A stretch of DNA of 64,000 nucleotides from Phaeodactylibacter luteus (GCF_007993045.1 NZ_VOOR01000008.1:62001-126000); one strand, 5' to 3'; shown: positions 44,082 to 52,329, numbered from the stretch's first letter. Numbers and translations are program-made. Notes: generated by a model not told the origin, from the sequence alone.

Positions 44082-44190
44082 GTTTTTTTGGGGGCTCCCC
44101 CCGCCTCAAGGCAGGGGGCGCTACGCTCCGGGGCTCGCTATCCGCTCGGCCCTGCGGGCTTATACCCCTGCGCATCGCTAGCCCGTTGCA
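44082..44190 (-). repeat. EA repeat copy 7 (A part)
   Basis: Minus-strand copy with GGGGGCTCCCCCCGCC, GGGCGCTACGCTCCGGGGCTCG (44116-44137), CTCGGCCCTGCGGGCT, and CTGCGCATCGCTAGCCCG at the end. More diverged than copies 1, 2, 6, 8 and 10. It lies upstream of truA. Confidence 0.7.
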
Positions 44191-44414
44191 ATTCGCAAAG
44201 GCTATAAAAGATTTGCGGTATTGGGGCCTGCCTTTAAGGCTAAACAAAATTAGCTTTGGAAAATACTATTTCTCTGCTACTCCAATTGTACGCCCGCTTA
44301 CCAAAAGCGCGATCAGTGCGCAAGGGCCACAGCAGCCAAAAGCAGTAAGGGGGCATTGCAACAACCCCGCCGTTGGGGGTGTTACCATCTCGCAAAACAT
44401 CACGAGCAAGGCCT

Positions 44415-45158
44415 ATGCGATATTTCGCCGAACTGGCTTACAACGGCGCCAACTATTTCGGATGGCAAAATCAGCCCCGTCAGGTTTCTGTACAGCAGAC
44501 ATTAGAAGACGCCCTGAGCACCATCCTCAATACCTCAATTGCGGTGACCGGCTGCGGGCGTACCGATACCGGCGTGCACGCCAAACAGTATTTCCTGCAC
44601 TTCGACTTTGAGGGGGAATGGCCCCGGGGCTTTCTAAGCCGGATCAATAAGTACCTCCCACCTGATATCGCCATCTACCGTTTCATCCAAGTGCCGGAGG
44701 GAGCGCACGCCCGTTTTGACGCCACCCACCGCGCCTATGAGTACCATATCGATTTCCGAAAGAACCCCTTCGCCAAAGGCACTAGGCTCTTCTACCCACA
44801 CGGCCAGCACCTAGAACATGGGGCGCTGCAAGAAGCAGCAAGCCTGCTGCTGCAGTATGAAGCCTTCCTGCCCTTTTGCAAAACGCATTCGGATGCTAAA
44901 ACCATGCGGTGCGACCTCCGGCGGGCGGAATGGGCCTTTGCCCCCGACGGGCAGGCAGCCGTTTTCCACATCGCTGCCGACCGGTTCCTCAGGGGCATGG
45001 TGCGCCTAATTGTAGGCATGTGCCTGAACGTCGGCCGTGGCAAACTGCCTTTGCAGGATGTGCGGCAGGCTATGGAGCAGCAAGTGCGCTTGCCCAAAAG
45101 CCTGAGCGTACCGCCCGACGGCCTTTACCTGACTGACATCCGCTATCCTTATATTTAA
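44415..45158 (+). CDS. truA: tRNA pseudouridine(38-40) synthase
   Basis: The 247-residue product matches TruA: YFGWQNQPRQVSVQQ near 13, the catalytic GCGRTDTGVHA near 46-56 with Asp51, RFDATHRAYEYHI near 101, and RFLRGMVRLIVGM near 194-206. It isomerises uridines 38-40 in the tRNA anticodon arm. A GTG start is possible at 44373, but the ATG at 44415 fits the family. A lipoprotein gene follows 33 bases later. Confidence 0.95.
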   Translation: MRYFAELAYNGANYFGWQNQPRQVSVQQTLEDALSTILNTSIAVTGCGRTDTGVHAKQYFLHFDFEGEWPRGFLSRINKYLPPDIAIYRFIQVPEGAHARFDATHRAYEYHIDFRKNPFAKGTRLFYPHGQHLEHGALQEAASLLLQYEAFLPFCKTHSDAKTMRCDLRRAEWAFAPDGQAAVFHIAADRFLRGMVRLIVGMCLNVGRGKLPLQDVRQAMEQQVRLPKSLSVPPDGLYLTDIRYPYI

Positions 45159-45191
45159 ACACGCTGACCGCTGCCCAAAAGCCAATCCAAC

Positions 45192-45752
45192 ATGAGCTAT
45201 CCCTCATCATCTCCCCTGCTGCTTGCCCTTTTTGCCCTCATCCTCATCGGCTGCAGCCCGGCACCGCCTACCGAATCCCTGAATGCAGCCCCTTTCTTTG
45301 ACCTGAAGGGCTTTGTAGAGCAGGAAATAGAGCAGCTGCAAAAACAGCAGCCCCAAGCACGCAAAGAAGTCGCCGTGAACGGGCAGCAGGAAAGCCTGCC
45401 CTTCGACAGCCTCAATTATGAAAAAGAACTGCAGGTTTTCATCCGCTCTGATATCAACCGGCCCGCATGGACCGATAAGTACAGAGCGGATACCCTACTG
45501 GAGCGCGGCCAAGTACGGGCGCTCTCTTACGAAGCGCTTGTGGAGGGCTTGAAGACCCGCCTTCTGTCCATACAGTTTACAGAAGAAGGGGACGTGAAGG
45601 AGATCAAAATACAGAACCGCACGCAGAGCCCAGTGGCAGATGTACGGCAGGACCTGACTTACACACCGGGCAGTGGCTACCGGCTGCTGACCGCACAGTC
45701 TACCGCTTTGTCAGAAGAAAAAGAGGTAGAAGTCAGCGTACGGTGGGAATGA
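45192..45752 (+). CDS. Lipoprotein of unknown function
   Basis: The 186-residue product has a lipoprotein signal (LLALFALILIGC, Cys near 21), a helical segment rich in Gln (FVEQEIEQLQKQQPQ) and a beta-type C-terminal domain (GDVKEIKIQNRTQSPVAD, TYTPGSGYRLLTAQST, VEVSVRW). No family recognised. It is probably cotranscribed with truA. A small RNA candidate lies in the opposite direction after it. Confidence 0.82.
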   Translation: MSYPSSSPLLLALFALILIGCSPAPPTESLNAAPFFDLKGFVEQEIEQLQKQQPQARKEVAVNGQQESLPFDSLNYEKELQVFIRSDINRPAWTDKYRADTLLERGQVRALSYEALVEGLKTRLLSIQFTEEGDVKEIKIQNRTQSPVADVRQDLTYTPGSGYRLLTAQSTALSEEKEVEVSVRWE

Positions 45753-45830
45753 ACAGTTCAGCTATGGCTGCTGCGCCACTTTGTGTGTGATGTAGCACGC
45801 TATTAGGCTCGGGCGCAGTGGGCAAATGGC

Positions 45831-45866
45831 AAAAAAAAAGAGGCAGCGCTACCACAGCACTACCTC
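45831..45866 (-). terminator. Intrinsic terminator of small RNA candidate 1
   Basis: Stem of 11 pairs (45856-45866 with 45840-45850), loop of 5, nine T on the minus strand. Confidence 0.8.
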
Positions 45867-45947
45867 AGCCCTAACCAAATAAAACCAAATTATAATCTTT
45901 ATGAAGATGGGCAGCTCTGCAGCTGCCGCTTCCTTATCAGTTGATGT
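45831..45947 (-). ncRNA. Small RNA candidate 1 (minus strand)
   Basis: On the minus strand, TTG (45983-45981) and TATCTTTG (45960-45953) are 20 bases apart, a good Bacteroidota promoter. About 6 bases later a transcript of about 117 bases would begin. It contains a perfect 7-bp hairpin GGCAGCT-GCAG-AGCTGCC (45927-45910) and ends in a terminator whose 11 pairs (GAGGTAGTGCT / AGCGCTGCCTC, two G-U) are followed by nine T (45839-45831). All neighbouring genes are on the plus strand, so this unit is on its own. No ATG-started ORF fits. Size and setting recall 6S-like RNAs of Bacteroidota, but no fold match was established. Confidence 0.5.
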
Positions 45948-45952
45948 TGATA

Positions 45953-45983
45953 CAAAGATAAGTACTTTGTGTAAAAAATACAA
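45953..45983 (-). promoter_or_regulatory. Promoter of small RNA candidate 1
   Basis: Reverse complement: TTG, 20 bases, TATCTTTG. This fits the Bacteroidota -33/-7 pattern (TTTG, 19-21 bases, TAnnTTTG), missing only the first T of the -33 element. Confidence 0.5.
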
Positions 45984-46270
45984 TTACAAATTCATTAAAA
46001 AATGTCGCTCTTGGTTGCGGATGGAAAAACAAACCGTGAGATTTTGTAAAAAAACCGCACAAGCGCTTTTTTCACATCGAAACAACTAGATATTTTAGGG
46101 ATGCAGCGCCCCCTAGCCGGGAATAAAATTCGGCTACAGCTTTTCATTCCGAATATTCATCCAAATCAGCGTTCTGCGCCTTCTGCTCGAGCAAGGCTAA
46201 GCCGGCGGAATAAAAAAACCTCAAAAAAAAATAGCCCTACAGGCGCAAATGGCCGCAGCATGGCCTTTAG

Positions 46271-46369
46271 CTAGTGGGTTGAGCCGTAATTTTTGGCCAT
46301 TAAAGCCCACGCACCAGAAAAGGCTTAATCGTGGAAATACGATCAAATGATTCGGCCTAGTCGCACTAG
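46271..46369 (+). mobile_element. D module copy 1 (CTAG-bounded)
   Basis: 99 bases from CTAG to CTAG. Ends GTGGGTTGAGCCG and CGGCCTAGTCGCAC form an imperfect inverted repeat. The body contains TAATTTTTGGCCATTAAAG and AAGGCTTAATCGTGGAAATAC. It lacks the two blocks shared by B and C. It shares its right CTAG with C3. Confidence 0.7.
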
Positions 46370-46534
46370 TGCCTTAAGTCATAAATCTCTGATACTTAAG
46401 TTGAAGTTATTTTCCGGCTAATCAAGGCGAAGGTTCGCGACTTTAGCCCGAGCTAAAGGAGCGGTTCTTTAACGAAGAGTAGACGGAAAATAACGAAACT
46501 TGGGGTGTCAAGGATTTATGGCTTGAGGCACTAG
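46366..46534 (-). mobile_element. C module copy 3 (minus orientation)
   Basis: 169 bases from CTAG to CTAG, reverse of C1 and C2, with the same terminal arms, inner stem TTATTTTCCG/CGGAAAATAA and both conserved blocks (reverse complements GGCTAATCAAGGCG and AACGAAGAGTAG). It ends about 85 bases before the M28 peptidase start. Confidence 0.78.
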
Positions 46535-46617
46535 CCTTTTCCCGCAGCCAAAATTGCCCACCGGCAGAATCCTGCTATTTTTGCAACTCGGCCATGTTGG
46601 CTCCAAACCTTGAAATT

Positions 46618-48012
46618 ATGCGCTACACCCTGCTTGGCCTCCTGCTTGCCCTATTCTGCCCGCTGGCCCGGGCACAAGAAGCACAAACTGAAGATGCCTT
46701 CTTTATCCGCAAACTGTATGATCAGACCCTGACCAACAGCTCCTGCTCCGACTGGCTTCAGTATCTGACTCGGCGCATAGGCGGCCGGCTTTCCGGCACC
46801 CCTCAGGCAGCCGCTGCAGTGGAGTACACCTATCAGATGCTAGATACCCTTGGGCTGGACACCGTTTGGCTGCAGCCGGTAATGGTGCCCCACTGGGAAA
46901 GGGGGGAGCCCGAACAGGTACGCATTGTCAACTCCTTGAAAATGGGCAGTATCGACCTCAATGCCCTGTCTTTGGGCAATTCTATAGGTACCGGCCCAAG
47001 GGGGCTGACCGCTCCTGTCGTAGAAGTGCGCACCCTGGAAGAAGCCGACAGCCTGGGGGAGCAGCTGCGCGGTAAAATCGTCTTTTTCAATACCCCTATG
47101 GACCCCACAGAGCTGAATACCTTCAATGCCTACGGCAAAGCAGCCGGGGCGCGGGTATACGGCGCTTCCCGAGCGTCTAAGTACGGGGCTGTCGGCGCTT
47201 TGGTCCGTTCGCTCACGACCCGCCTTGATGATATTCCACATACGGGCTCTACAGTTTATACTGAGGATGCCCTGCCCATCCCTGCCCTGGCCATCAGCAC
47301 TTTGGATGCAGAGCTGCTCAGCCAGCTGTTGAAGGAAGAGCCCGTACGGGTCTACTTGCGCAACACAAGCCGGATGCTAGGGGAAAAGCTATCTTATAAT
47401 GTCATAGGCGAAATCCGCGGATCGGTGCACCCGGAAGAGATCATATTGGTAGGCGGCCACCTCGACTCTTGGGATGTGGGCACCGGGGCGCATGATGACG
47501 GGGCGGGCTGTGTACATGCGATGGAAGTGCTCCGGCAGATCAAGCTGGCTGGCTACCGGCCCAAGCGTACCATCCGCTGCGTGCTGTTTATGAACGAAGA
47601 GAATGGGCTGCGCGGCGGGCGTGCCTATTGGGAGTGGTCGGATGCCGGCCAGGAATATCATACCGCTGCCATAGAATCGGACCGGGGCGGCTTCACCCCG
47701 CGTGGTTTCACGGTAGACGGCCACGATGAGGTATTTAATGCCAAGTTCAAAAAAGCGATCGAGTGGCTGCCCCTGCTCGAGCCCTATGGGCTATCCTTCC
47801 GCAAAGGCGGGAGCGGGGCTGATATATCAGGGCTGAAAAGCCAGAAAGGGCTGCTGTTCGGTTTTGAGCCAGACTCCCAGCGCTATTTCGACTACCACCA
47901 CACGCCCATAGATGGGCCAGACGTGGTCAACCGGCGGGAGCTGGAGCTGGGCGCAGCCGCTATGCTCAGCCTGGTCTACCTGATTGACAAATATGGGCTG
48001 GAGGTGGAATAA
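46618..48012 (+). CDS. M28-family secreted aminopeptidase/carboxypeptidase
   Basis: The 464-residue product has a signal peptide (MRYTLLGLLLALFCPLARA) and a zinc-peptidase domain of the M28 family: GGHLDSWDVGTGAHDDGAG near 285-303 (first His and bridging Asp), MNEENGLRGGRAY near 325 (catalytic Glu and ligand Glu), IESDRGG near 347, and the final ligand His in DYHHTPIDGPDVVN near 427. Domain order (signal, PA-like insert 130-230, peptidase) resembles plasma glutamate carboxypeptidase-type enzymes. The ATG at 46618 begins the signal; the frame is open from 46594. Confidence 0.93.
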   Translation: MRYTLLGLLLALFCPLARAQEAQTEDAFFIRKLYDQTLTNSSCSDWLQYLTRRIGGRLSGTPQAAAAVEYTYQMLDTLGLDTVWLQPVMVPHWERGEPEQVRIVNSLKMGSIDLNALSLGNSIGTGPRGLTAPVVEVRTLEEADSLGEQLRGKIVFFNTPMDPTELNTFNAYGKAAGARVYGASRASKYGAVGALVRSLTTRLDDIPHTGSTVYTEDALPIPALAISTLDAELLSQLLKEEPVRVYLRNTSRMLGEKLSYNVIGEIRGSVHPEEIILVGGHLDSWDVGTGAHDDGAGCVHAMEVLRQIKLAGYRPKRTIRCVLFMNEENGLRGGRAYWEWSDAGQEYHTAAIESDRGGFTPRGFTVDGHDEVFNAKFKKAIEWLPLLEPYGLSFRKGGSGADISGLKSQKGLLFGFEPDSQRYFDYHHTPIDGPDVVNRRELELGAAAMLSLVYLIDKYGLEVE

Positions 48013-48051
48013 GCGGCCTTTCCCTCACCCTTATAAAAAGTAAAATGCACA

Positions 48052-48603
48052 ATGCTAGATTCTGTTCAGCTCCACGACCTGACCTTCACCCCTTACCTCA
48101 GCGCCCGGCAGATTCAGGAGCGCGTGCAAGAGCTGGGGCGGCAGATTGCGGAGGACTATGCCGGCAAACGGCCTCTGTTCATCGGCATCCTAAACGGGGC
48201 ATTCCTTTTCATGGCCGATCTGGCCCGGGCTTGCCCGATTGAGGCCGACTTTGCATTCGTCCGGCTCTCCTCCTACGAAGGCACCTCTTCTACCGGTTCG
48301 GTCAAGACTATGATCGGGCTGCGGGAGCCCGTAGAGGGCCGGCATCTGATACTAGTCGAAGACATCATTGATACTGGGCAGACCCTGCATGCCTTCCTGC
48401 CCGAGCTGGCCCGGCAGAAGCCCGCATCAGTGAAAGTGGCAGCCCTGCTTTCTAAGCCACAAGCCCGGAAGGTTGCCTTTGAAGCCGAGTATACCGGTTT
48501 CGAAATCCCCAATGAATTTGTAGTAGGGTATGGGCTGGACTACAACGAGCTCGGCAGGAACCTGCCTGACATCTACAGCCTGGCGGCAAGTACATTGCCC
48601 TAG
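48052..48603 (+). CDS. hpt: Hypoxanthine phosphoribosyltransferase
   Basis: The 183-residue product has the PRTase motifs: FIGILNGAFLFMADLARA near 43-60, the PRPP-binding LVEDIIDTGQTLHAF near 102-116, and the C-terminal FVVGYGLDYNELGRNLPDI near 161-179. It salvages hypoxanthine or guanine with PRPP. The stop codon TAG (48601-48603) is the TAG of the CTAG that begins B module copy 3, so the element edge now supplies the stop. The protein is still of normal length. Confidence 0.95.
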   Translation: MLDSVQLHDLTFTPYLSARQIQERVQELGRQIAEDYAGKRPLFIGILNGAFLFMADLARACPIEADFAFVRLSSYEGTSSTGSVKTMIGLREPVEGRHLILVEDIIDTGQTLHAFLPELARQKPASVKVAALLSKPQARKVAFEAEYTGFEIPNEFVVGYGLDYNELGRNLPDIYSLAASTLP

Positions 48604-48768
48604 TGGTCTGTCAAGGCTAAAACTAGGGGTTGCCTGCGGCGACTTTTGAGGCTACTCTTCGTTGGACAACCCCTTACGTAGCGCTGCTATGCGCGGGAAC
48701 ATCCGCCTTGATTAGCCTCAAAATTCGCTCCCACTCAACCCATAAATTAACACTTGACAGACCACTAG
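48600..48768 (+). mobile_element. B module copy 3, placed at the hpt stop codon
   Basis: 169 bases from CTAG (48600-48603) to CTAG (48765-48768), nearly identical to B2. Inverted ends and both conserved blocks are present. Its first CTAG contains the hpt stop. It shares its right CTAG with D2. Confidence 0.8.
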
Positions 48769-48863
48769 TAGATTGAGCCGTAATTTTTGACCATTAAAGG
48801 CCGAACACCAGAGAAGGCTTAAGCGTGGAAATACTATCAAATAATCCGGTCTAGCCGCACTAG
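48765..48863 (+). mobile_element. D module copy 2
   Basis: 99 bases from CTAG to CTAG, same orientation as D1, with TTGAGCCGTAATTTTTGACC and AAGGCTTAAGCGTGGAAATAC. Follows B3 directly. Confidence 0.7.
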
Positions 48864-48885
48864 GGCCCATCAAGCCTAATGAAAA

Positions 48886-49022
48886 CTAACTGGATTTTCG
48901 GCATTTATGCTACCGCTGCAAGCAGTGCCTGCTCAAGGCATTGTATTCTTGGCCCTAAACTTCTGGCATAGGGCTTTTTCATCGATGTTGGAGGTTTATA
49001 AAAATGCCGAAAGGCCAGCTAA
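48886..49022. repeat. 137-base segment with 21-base imperfect inverted ends
   Basis: CTAACTGGATTTTCGGCATTT (48886-48906, shortened here to its TTTTCGGCATTT core) is matched by AAATGCCGAAAGGCCAGC (49002-49019) in reverse, about 17 of 21 positions. No second copy and no clear flanking duplication were seen. It could be another short element or a stem-loop. Confidence 0.4.
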
Positions 49023-49055
49023 GATTTTGAAGGTATAATAGGCGCATCGGCTATA

Positions 49056-49209
49056 GCGGGGACCGGCCTAGCGCTGCGCAGGGGTGGCAAGCCCGGTAGG
49101 GCCGAGCGGATAGCGAGCCCCGGAGCATAGCGGCACCCTGCCATTAGGCAGGGGCAGGCCCCCTCCCGTTGGGCAGGGGCAGGGAAAAAAGCAATCAGGT
49201 TTGCGCCCG
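49056..49209 (+). repeat. EA repeat copy 8
   Basis: A core GGCCTAGCGCTGCGCAGGGG (49065-49084), AGCGAGCCCCGGAGC, GGCAGGGGCAGGCCCC, tail AAAAAAGCAATCAGGTTTGC ending GCGCCC. The E part before it is not clearly recognisable. It is upstream of the YjeF_N-like gene. Confidence 0.78.
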
Positions 49210-49400
49210 TGGGGAGTATATCATGGTTTGCCCCGCCAGATGCCGGCTTGTTATTTGTGATAGGCTGAGCGGGCCTAGTGTTGTGTCCGGTTTGGGCATA
49301 TGCAAAGGGTATTCGGCCCAAGCCTAGGAAAAGCGGGCGGAATGCCGTAGTATTGCGCACCTTTGTTTTAAGGTTCATTTGCACACCCTTTTATCCGACC

Positions 49401-50084
49401 ATGAGCAGCATACGCGTTTTTCGGGACGAGCTCCCTACCATCTCTCTGGCACAGCGCCAACAGGCATTTGAAGCCCTTCCGAATTATGGCGTTTCTGCGC
49501 TGCAGGCATTGGAGAACGCTTCCCGTTGCATGGCTATCTTGGTCAGGGACCGTTTTCTGGATGGGCAGCCTGGGGGCAAACCGCTTACCGTGGTAGCAGG
49601 GCCCGGCTTTGCAGGCGAGGTAGCGGCCGGCGCGGCGCGGCGCCTCAGCAATTGGGGCGCGAAGCTTACGATTTATCAAAAAGAGCCTGCCCCTGTCTTG
49701 CAGCGATTGGGCTGTACGGTCTTGTCTTTGTCCGACCTCCCACAGGAGCGGCTGGATAGCGAGGCCATCATGGAGGGGATCATAGGGGCGGAGGGCAATG
49801 CAACAGGGGAGGAGGAACGGCTTATTGCCTGGCTCAACCGGCAACCCGCCCCAAAAGTCTCGGTAGAGGCGCCTTCCGGGGCCGCTTCAGCCCGTACCAA
49901 GGCCCGGGCGACACTAAGCCTTGGCTTGCCATTGGATACCTTGTACGAAGCTCCGGTGCTGGATTTCAGGGGGGAGCTTTACCTCGCAGATATTTCTATT
50001 CCAAGCGTGTTGTGGGACACACTGGGCGTTCAGCTGCCTAAGAGCCCGCTGTTTGCGGAATCCGATGTACTGCGCCTGCCTTAG
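49401..50084 (+). CDS. Degenerate YjeF_N (NAD(P)H-hydrate epimerase-like) protein
   Basis: The 227-residue product follows the YjeF_N fold: ALQALENASRCMAILV near 36 (family LMExAG helix), LTVVAGPG near 65, VSVEAPSGA near 155 and ELYLADISIP near 190. The NNGGD segment that follows GPG in active epimerases is replaced by FAGEV, and the catalytic Asp region is altered (VEAPSG instead of VDxPSG). It is probably not an active epimerase. No C-terminal dehydratase domain is present. The ATG at 49401 is taken as the start over the open frame from 49278. It is convergent with the M16 peptidase gene. Confidence 0.75.
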   Translation: MSSIRVFRDELPTISLAQRQQAFEALPNYGVSALQALENASRCMAILVRDRFLDGQPGGKPLTVVAGPGFAGEVAAGAARRLSNWGAKLTIYQKEPAPVLQRLGCTVLSLSDLPQERLDSEAIMEGIIGAEGNATGEEERLIAWLNRQPAPKVSVEAPSGAASARTKARATLSLGLPLDTLYEAPVLDFRGELYLADISIPSVLWDTLGVQLPKSPLFAESDVLRLP

Positions 50085-50092
50085 CGCTTCGG

Positions 50093-51391
50093 TTAGGCGC
50101 CCTGCGCTTCCGCTTGCTTAGCCTTATAGAACAGCTCCGAGCAGTTCTCTGCCGTAAAGATGGCCTGTGCAGCCTTATGCAGGTCTTCGCTACTGATCTC
50201 CTGATAGAACTGCGCCTCCTGATTGATCAGCTCGGCGTCGCCCAAGAGTTCGAAGAAAGCTAGATTGATGGCTTTGTTCAGTACATTGAGCTCAGAAAAA
50301 ATCAGGGTGCTTTCTACCTTGTTTTTCAGCTTCTGCAGCTCCCTTTCGGGCACCGGCTCCGCTTTGAGCAGTTCCAGCTCTTTCCAGATGGCGCCTGCAC
50401 AAGCTTCAAGGGAAACCCCAGGGGCAGGCTTGCCTTCTACGATAAACAAGCCAGGGTCGATGCTGCCCGTCACGTAGCAGTCTATGGCAGTAAACAACTG
50501 CTGCTCTTTCAGGAGCCGGCGGTAGAGGCGGGAGGAATCTCCATTGGACAGCACATCAGACAGGAGGTCGGCCACGTAATACTCCCGCTGATAGCGCGAG
50601 GGCATGTGGAATGCCAGGTAAAGCGCATCGACAGGGACATTCGCTTCGTTGATCCGCCTTTCCAGTCTTTTTTGGGGGGGCTCCTGAGGCAGCTGCCTGA
50701 GGTGTTTGGGCCCTGGGGGGATGTCCCCAAACCACTTTTCTGCGAGCATTCTGACCTGTTCTGCGTTCACATTGCCTGCTACCGCTAATATGGCGTTGTT
50801 CGGGCGGTAGTATTTGTAAAAGAAAGCCTTGACGTCTTCCAGCGTAGCATCCTCTACGTGCTTGGGCACTTTGCCGATTGTAGGCCAGCGGTAGGGGTGT
50901 ACCTTATAGGCCATATCTGCAATATGGTGCCAGACATCCCCATAGGGCTCATCCAGGCATGTTTCTTTAAATTCTTCGATAACGACCTTGCGCTGCACAT
51001 CCAGCACTTTCTCGTCGAAGTTGAGGGCGAGCATACGGTCAGATTCCAGCCAGAAAGCCGTTTCGAGGTTTTCGGCAGGCAGCAGGTCGTAAAAATTGGT
51101 GATGTCGTTGTTGGTGAAGGCATTATTCTCGCCCCCGGCCATTTGTATGGGGGTGTCAAAGTCAGGCACATTGGCTGAACCGCCGAACATCAGGTGCTCG
51201 AACAAGTGGGCGAAGCCCGTTTTGTCGGGAGACTCGTCTCGTGCTCCCACGTTGTACAATACATTAACGGCAGCCATGGGCGTGCTATCGTCTTCGTGGA
51301 CGATGACCCTGAGGCCGTTGCTGAGTTCAAATCGGTCGAATCTAATCACTTGCTCAACGCTTTTGCTGATAGGGCTTGCCTTTGCCCGCAT
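50093..51391 (-). CDS. M16 zinc peptidase (catalytic type)
   Basis: The 432-residue protein has the inverted zinc motif HLFEH (His62, Glu65, His66) in GFAHLFEHLMFGG, and the downstream Glu ligand region ESDRMLALNFDEKVLDVQRKVVIEE (about 133-157, third ligand Glu). The C-terminal half follows the M16 fold. There is no signal peptide when read from the ATG at 51391 (MRAKASPISK), so a cytoplasmic place is suggested. The open frame reaches 51577. The non-catalytic partner candidate is at 37310-38581. Family members degrade peptides. Confidence 0.93.
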   Translation of the reverse strand: MRAKASPISKSVEQVIRFDRFELSNGLRVIVHEDDSTPMAAVNVLYNVGARDESPDKTGFAHLFEHLMFGGSANVPDFDTPIQMAGGENNAFTNNDITNFYDLLPAENLETAFWLESDRMLALNFDEKVLDVQRKVVIEEFKETCLDEPYGDVWHHIADMAYKVHPYRWPTIGKVPKHVEDATLEDVKAFFYKYYRPNNAILAVAGNVNAEQVRMLAEKWFGDIPPGPKHLRQLPQEPPQKRLERRINEANVPVDALYLAFHMPSRYQREYYVADLLSDVLSNGDSSRLYRRLLKEQQLFTAIDCYVTGSIDPGLFIVEGKPAPGVSLEACAGAIWKELELLKAEPVPERELQKLKNKVESTLIFSELNVLNKAINLAFFELLGDAELINQEAQFYQEISSEDLHKAAQAIFTAENCSELFYKAKQAEAQGA

Positions 51392-51583
51392 AATACACAA
51401 GGAGAGGGGGAAAGTCAAGCTGGCAAATACACCAAAAGGAAACACCTTAGCATCTTTGAAGTTGTATGCCTGCCAAACAGTTGAAGGCTCTGCCCTTCTG
51501 AGGCAGGCATGGCGTGCAGTTGCAAAATACGAACCTTTGTTTTTCATCGCACATCGGGCCCGGTGGCACAAAACCAAGCCACC

Positions 51584-52327
51584 ATGAAAAAACGGACAGA
51601 TATTTCAAGGCTTAGGCGTGATCAGCCTTTATTTTTCAAGGTAGGGCTGATTGTAGCCCTGCTCATTGCCATCTTAGCGTTTCAGTGGACGGTGCCCGGC
51701 CATCCGGCAGCCGGCTATCCCCTAGAGCTGAGCCCGGGGGAGCCGGAGATAGAGGTCGTGCGCACACACTTCCCCGAGCCCCGGCGTACAGCCCCTCCCG
51801 TCTTTATGCCTTCTGCGGAGGCAGAGCCGCTGGCAGCAGCGCCCCTGCCCGAGCCCGTTTTGCCAGCCGAGCCAGGGCCTGAGCCTTTAGCCTTTGCTGA
51901 GCCCTCGCCTGCTGTATGGGCTACCGCGCCCCCTTTGCCGTCGCCACCTGCCCCCGGCAACGAGCCCCCGCCCATCTTTCAGGTCGTGGAAGAAATGCCA
52001 GCCTTCGGCCCCTGCCGAGAGCAGGGCCACGGCAAATCAGAACGGCAGGCCTGCAGCGACCGAGCCCTGCTGCAGTACCTTTACAGCCAGATCCGCTACC
52101 CGCCGATAGCGAGAGAATCGGCCTTGGAAGGCACGGTGGTGGCCAGGTTTGTCATCGAAAAAGATGGCTCCATCTCTCAGGCAGAGATTATGCGGGACAT
52201 TGGGGGCGGCTGTGGCAAGGAGGTACTGCGTGTCCTTAATGACATGCCTCAGTGGTCGCCGGGCCTGCAAAGAGGCCGCCCGGTTCGGGTGCAGATGAGC
52301 CTGCCGGTGCGCTTCCGTTTGGAATAA
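51584..52327 (+). CDS. TonB-like energy-transducer protein
   Basis: The 247-residue product has one N-terminal membrane helix (about 20-38, VGLIVALLIAILAFQW), a long Pro/Glu/Ala-rich spacer (45-145), and a C-terminal TonB domain (about 155-247, IRYPPIARESALEGTVVARF and PVRVQMSLPVRFRLE). Its C-terminal domain, including the Cys-containing segment before it (FGPCREQ), resembles the modules of the M56 protein at 11912-14197. It would link the proton-motive force to outer-membrane transporters, or serve a different envelope task. The ATG at 51584 starts MKKRTDISR. Confidence 0.9.
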   Translation: MKKRTDISRLRRDQPLFFKVGLIVALLIAILAFQWTVPGHPAAGYPLELSPGEPEIEVVRTHFPEPRRTAPPVFMPSAEAEPLAAAPLPEPVLPAEPGPEPLAFAEPSPAVWATAPPLPSPPAPGNEPPPIFQVVEEMPAFGPCREQGHGKSERQACSDRALLQYLYSQIRYPPIARESALEGTVVARFVIEKDGSISQAEIMRDIGGGCGKEVLRVLNDMPQWSPGLQRGRPVRVQMSLPVRFRLE

Positions 52328-52329
52328 GG

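Noticed and set aside
45901-46089. 62-codon plus-strand ORF after the lipoprotein gene
   Set aside because: It overlaps the promoter of the minus-strand small RNA candidate, is AT-rich and basic without a family; no ribosome site.
3963-48863. CRISPR array
   Set aside because: The B, C and D repeats are long (99-170 bases), palindromic, scattered and without regular spacers.
49019-49384. Minus-strand ORF over EA copy 8
   Set aside because: Repeat-derived translation, no protein-like features.
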